DNA of 9,506 nucleotides from DATFES01 sp035457725 (lineage in GTDB: Bacteria > Pseudomonadota > Alphaproteobacteria > CACIAM-22H2): positions 1 to 9,506 of the forward strand of contig DATIBC010000064.1 in NCBI GenBank assembly GCA_035457725.1, given 5' to 3'. Position numbers and translations under genes: made by a program. The notes under the pieces were generated by a model, which was not told where the DNA came from, did not search any database, and worked only from the letters and a program-made list of their open reading frames with translations. Below, piece after piece: positions 7,049 to 9,506 of the stretch. The stretch's first letter is position 1. The number at the start of each line of letters is the position of its first letter.

Positions 7049-8662
7049 CTACGCCCGCGCCACCCCCTTGGTCATGGTTTCGTGCGCCGCCTCGGGCGGC
7101 GCGGTTTTCTCGCGCTTGGTCAGCAGCTTGTTGAGCGCGTTGATATAGGCCCGTGCGGACGCAACCAAGGTATCCGCGTCGGCTCCCTGGCCGTTGACCG
7201 TCTTGCCTTCTTCTTCCAGTCGCACCGTCACCTCCGCCTGGGCGTCGGTTCCGGCGGTCACCGCATGGACCTGGAAAAGCTGCAAACGAGCCTGGTGCGG
7301 GAATGCCTTCTTGATCGCGTTGAATGTCGCGTCGACGGGGCCGTTGCCGCGCGCCTGCACGGCCCGCACCTCGCCGTCGATCTCGACCTCGAGATCGGCG
7401 AGCTGCGGGCCCTTCGAGCCGGCGACGACCTGCAAGGCGACGAACTTAATGCGATCGTTGTGGCGGACGACTTCGTCATCGACGAGCGCGATGATGTCCT
7501 CGTCGTATACGTCCTTCTTGCGATCGGCGAGGTCCTTGAAGCGCTTGAATGCGTCCTCGATCGCGTTGTCGCCAAGATCGTCGAAGCCCAGCTCCTTCAG
7601 CTTCTGACGGAAGGCATGTCGGCCGGAATGCTTGCCCATGACCAAGGTCGAGCGGGTGAGGCCGACCGATTCCGGGGTCATGATCTCGTAGGTCTGCGCG
7701 TTTTTCAAAACGCCGTCCTGATGGATGCCCGCTTCGTGCGCGAACGCGTTGGCGCCGACGATCGCCTTGTTGGGCTGCACCGAGAAACCGGTGATCGTCG
7801 ACACGAGGCGCGAGACGCGCGTGATGTGCTCGGTCTTGACTCCCGTCGTGTACGGCATGGCGTCGTGGCGCGTCTTGAGCGCCATGACAATCTCCTCAAG
7901 CGCCGCGTTGCCAGCCCGCTCGCCGATGCCGTTAATGGTGCACTCGATCTGCCGTGCGCCGGCGTTGACCGCCGCCAGCGAATTGGCGACGGCCAGTCCT
8001 AGATCGTTGTGGCAGTGGACCGAGACGATCGCCTTGCCGATGTTGGGCACGCGATCGAACAGCATCTTGATGAGGGCGGCGAATTCCTCGGGCACGGCGT
8101 AGCCGACGGTGTCGGGAATGTTGATGGTGCGCGCACCGGCCTTGATCGCGCTTTCGACGCAACGGCAAAGAAAATCATGCTCGGTGCGGCTGCCGTCCTC
8201 GGGACTCCATTCGACGTCGTCGCACAGGTTTCGCGCATGCGTGACCGAATCGATCACCGCCTGGTGGACGTCGTTGGGCTCCATTTGCAGCTTGAACTTC
8301 ATGTGCAGCGGGCTGGTCGACAGGAAGGTGTGGATCCGCGGCCGGGCGGCGTGCTGCAGCGCTTCCCAGGCGCGGTCGATGTCTTTGCGTCCGGCGCGCG
8401 CCAAACCGGCGACGGTCGAATTCTTGACCGTGCGGGCAACCTCGCGCACCGCTTCGAAATCGCCGTTGGAGGCGATCGGAAAACCGGCCTCGATGATGTC
8501 GACGCCCATCTCCTCGAGCGTCCTGGCGACCCGCAGTTTTTCCTCGAGGTTCATCGAACAGCCGGGCGACTGCTCGCCGTCGCGCAGCGTGGTGTCGAAA
8601 ATGAATACGCGGGCAGCGTTAGTGGCGGCGGCGGTGGACTTGGGTTTCGAATTGGCGCTCAT
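7049..8662 (-). CDS. leuA: 2-isopropylmalate synthase (LeuA)
   Basis: 537 residues. It condenses acetyl-CoA with 2-oxoisovalerate to 2-isopropylmalate in the cytoplasm, the committed step of leucine synthesis, and is normally feedback inhibited by leucine. The TIM-barrel catalytic domain starts with FDTTLRDGEQSPGCSM (22-37), including Arg27-Asp28 of the active site. HCHNDLGLAVANS (216-228) supplies the metal-binding His216 and His218, and INGIGERAGNAALEE (243-257) and AGIHQDGVLK (311-320) are also present. A linker and the C-terminal LeuA dimer/allosteric domain (about 400-516) follow, with the family's ARGNGPVDATFNAI segment (437-450). Full length for the LeuA type 1 family. The ATG at 8660-8662 has AGGA 9 nt upstream. 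A serine/alanine-rich N-terminus (1-17) precedes the barrel. The 5' side is a long structured leader with a possible leucine-rich leader ORF. Confidence 0.97.
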   Translation of the reverse strand: MSANSKPKSTAAATNAARVFIFDTTLRDGEQSPGCSMNLEEKLRVARTLEEMGVDIIEAGFPIASNGDFEAVREVARTVKNSTVAGLARAGRKDIDRAWEALQHAARPRIHTFLSTSPLHMKFKLQMEPNDVHQAVIDSVTHARNLCDDVEWSPEDGSRTEHDFLCRCVESAIKAGARTINIPDTVGYAVPEEFAALIKMLFDRVPNIGKAIVSVHCHNDLGLAVANSLAAVNAGARQIECTINGIGERAGNAALEEIVMALKTRHDAMPYTTGVKTEHITRVSRLVSTITGFSVQPNKAIVGANAFAHEAGIHQDGVLKNAQTYEIMTPESVGLTRSTLVMGKHSGRHAFRQKLKELGFDDLGDNAIEDAFKRFKDLADRKKDVYDEDIIALVDDEVVRHNDRIKFVALQVVAGSKGPQLADLEVEIDGEVRAVQARGNGPVDATFNAIKKAFPHQARLQLFQVHAVTAGTDAQAEVTVRLEEEGKTVNGQGADADTLVASARAYINALNKLLTKREKTAPPEAAHETMTKGVARA

Positions 8663-8684
8663 TGCTTCGTATCCTGTGCGGAAG

Positions 8685-8841
8685 GGGTCTCGGGTCTACG
8701 ACGAGCGTCCCTGGACGACCCTCGCCCGCCCCAACCAAGGGAACGAAGCGCGGGTTAGGTCCAGGGGCCGATAAGTCGCAGCAGCCCCGACCCGCCGCAA
8801 GGCAGAAGAGCAAGGAGCGCAAGGTCCGACGAAGCGCCCAT
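8685..8841 (-). promoter_or_regulatory. Putative leucine-responsive leader/attenuator of leuA (leader ORF plus competing stems)
   Basis: An ORF from ATG 8839-8841 to TAA 8755-8757 encodes 28 residues with eight leucines, clustered as DLALLALLP and GLLRLIG; four of the eight Leu codons are CTT. Competing pairs follow in order: GGGGC (8784-8788) with GCCCC (8764-8768); CCCTGGAC (8759-8766) with GTCCAGGG (8709-8716); and GGGTC (8717-8721) with GACCC (8692-8696 or 8685-8689). This 1-2, 2-3, 3-4 order resembles a classic amino-acid attenuator. Against it, no T run follows the last stem, and the ATG lacks a close Shine-Dalgarno. An in-frame GTG at 8914-8916 with GGAG 7 nt upstream could extend the leader to 53 codons. 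leuA starts 92 nt after the leader stop. The pattern is seen in the sequence; the regulatory role is inferred. Confidence 0.35.
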
Positions 8842-8933
8842 GCGTGCGGCCGAGGGCAGCGCTCTCGGCGCTCCATCCCAAACCGTCGCCAGGTCGTAGT
8901 CCTTCCGCCAGGTCACGTCCAAGCTCCATCCGA

Positions 8934-8953
8934 TACCCGTTAACTAACGGGTA
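8934..8953. promoter_or_regulatory. 20-bp perfect palindrome upstream of leuA, candidate operator
   Basis: TACCCGTTA (8934-8942) and TAACGGGTA (8945-8953) form 9-bp perfect arms around a 2-nt centre (AC). It lies about 50 nt downstream of the candidate leuA promoter and 272 nt before the leuA ATG. The near-zero spacer favours a dimeric DNA-binding protein over an RNA hairpin. The regulator is unknown. Confidence 0.4.
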
Positions 8954-9004
8954 AACATGAAGATTTCGTTGCCGTAGCGGATCGCCAACGGCACGAACCG
9001 CTTA

Positions 9005-9034
9005 TTCTTACGCCGCTTCGGCGTGATTCTTCAA
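9005..9034 (-). promoter_or_regulatory. Candidate leuA promoter with palindrome in the spacer
   Basis: On the minus strand TTGAAG (9029-9034) is separated by 18 nt from TAAGAA (9005-9010). The spacer is almost filled by the perfect inverted repeat ACGCCG-CTT-CGGCGT (9010-9024, plus-strand reading). The promoter would produce a leader of more than 300 nt before leuA. Read on the plus strand the same repeat is followed by GATTCTTC and could be a weak terminator, but no plus-strand gene needs one. Weak boxes, low certainty. Confidence 0.28.
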
Positions 9035-9113
9035 CGGTTTTGTGGGGTTTTGAAGCTGGGCCAGCGCGGCCACTGGCGACGCGGCCCGCGGCACGACGCC
9101 ATCGCGGGGTGAA

Positions 9114-9134
9114 CGGCGGCCGCGCCTGCCGCCG
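9114..9134 (-). terminator. GC hairpin after the small hypothetical gene, possible terminator
   Basis: CGGCGGC (9114-9120) and GCCGCCG (9128-9134) make a perfect 7-bp stem with a 7-nt loop, beginning 13 nt after the stop codon of the 9148-9450 gene. Only TT follows on the minus strand before the sequence turns to CACCCC, so termination efficiency is doubtful. Confidence 0.35.
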
Positions 9135-9147
9135 CCCTGCCGCGCCC

Positions 9148-9450
9148 TCAGGCTCGCGGGCCGAGCTTTTCGTCGACCAGCGCGTCGAGCGCGTTCAAGC
9201 CGCGATCCAATCTGCGATACTGCTCATCGGTCAGGTCGGTTTGCTCATTGTCCAGCGCGACGGCGACCAAGACCTCCAAATCGAAGGCGATCTGCTCGAA
9301 CCGGACGGTCCAGGCCTCATCGAACGCGTCGAGATGCGGGACCAGCCCGAGCAACTCGCTGGCCAACCGGACAAGGTCCATACGGTGCGCATCATAATCG
9401 CGTATCCACTGACGGATCACTTCGTAGAGTCGACGTTCGGCTTCGATCAT
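9148..9450 (-). CDS. Small hypothetical alpha-helical protein
   Basis: I do not recognise this protein. The start was placed at the ATG 9448-9450, giving 100 residues, because AAGGG lies 7 nt upstream. An ATG at 9463-9465 (105 residues) and a GTG at 9493-9495 (115 residues) are in frame but have poorer ribosome sites. The sequence is acidic, with no signal peptide or membrane segment and no cysteine. Alternating charged and hydrophobic positions (ERRLYEVIRQWIRDYDAHRM, then FEQIAFDLEVLVAVAL and EQYRRLDRGLNALDALVDEK) suggest a bundle of three or four helices. It points toward leuA but is separated by nearly 490 bp and probably ends its own transcript at the hairpin that follows. Codon use resembles that of its neighbours, supporting a real gene. 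Function unknown. Confidence 0.6.
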   Translation of the reverse strand: MIEAERRLYEVIRQWIRDYDAHRMDLVRLASELLGLVPHLDAFDEAWTVRFEQIAFDLEVLVAVALDNEQTDLTDEQYRRLDRGLNALDALVDEKLGPRA

Positions 9451-9506
9451 TGCGCGGCCCTTCATGACGAATTTAAAGATCTTAGTTGGGATCACCGAGA
9501 CGACGC

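Larger units (their letters stand above)
8663..9147. other. 485-bp intergenic region upstream of leuA
   Basis: No conserved protein is recognisable here in any frame; the open frames that cross it are arginine/proline-rich shadows. It holds, in minus-strand order, a GC hairpin (9114-9134), a candidate promoter (9005-9034), a 20-bp palindrome (8934-8953), and a leucine-rich leader ORF (8755-8841) with competing stems (8685-8788). The part from about 8940 to 9060 is more AT-rich than its flanks, as expected for a promoter region. The most likely role of the whole stretch is the leuA control region. Confidence 0.6.

Noticed and set aside
7082..8002. Plus-strand open frame of 306 codons opposite leuA
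   Set aside because: Antisense shadow of LeuA codon structure; no family features and no ribosome site.

Overview
The window reads as chromosomal DNA from a GC-rich alphaproteobacterium, most likely of the Rhodospirillales type. The basis is the codon bias, the tight order leuA - mreB - mreC - mreD - mrdA - rodA, and the protein sequences themselves. This assignment is inferred from gene order and protein character; no database comparison was made. Almost everything lies on the minus strand, so the genes are transcribed from high to low coordinates.

Right end (about 9506 to 8663): a small unrecognised all-alpha protein of about 100 residues (9148-9450) is followed by a 485-bp stretch without a conventional gene. 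That stretch holds a GC hairpin just after the small gene, a candidate promoter with a palindrome in its spacer, a 20-bp palindrome (8934-8953), and a possible leucine-rich leader ORF (8755-8841). Mutually exclusive stems after the leader look like a leu attenuator in front of leuA.

Centre (8662 to 1313): leuA encodes 2-isopropylmalate synthase, the first committed step of leucine synthesis. After a 149-bp gap containing a strong 13-bp-stem hairpin comes the elongasome cluster. MreB is the actin-like filament, MreC and MreD are the membrane linkers, MrdA (PBP2) is the transpeptidase and RodA is the SEDS glycosyltransferase. Together they build the lateral wall of a rod-shaped cell. mreC/mreD and mrdA/rodA overlap by ATGA, and mreD/mrdA are 3 nt apart, so mreC to rodA is one translationally coupled unit. 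The mreB-mreC gap is unusual: an AT-rich island with a small palindrome and a possible internal promoter, then a GC-rich hairpin.

Left end (1312 to 1): a tRNA-Lys(CUU) gene with its own promoter separates the conserved cluster from decayed DNA. There is a flavin-reductase-like pseudogene with an in-frame stop, cut off at its 3' end by the C-terminal remnant of an IS5-family transposase. That remnant itself carries two TGA nonsense codons and a frameshift. At the left edge, on the plus strand, is the C-terminal SPASM part of a radical SAM protein that begins outside the window.

No clearly new multi-gene system is present. The most interesting items are the putative leu leader/attenuator, the structured mreB leader and mreB-mreC gap, and the IS-scarred junction next to the tRNA.
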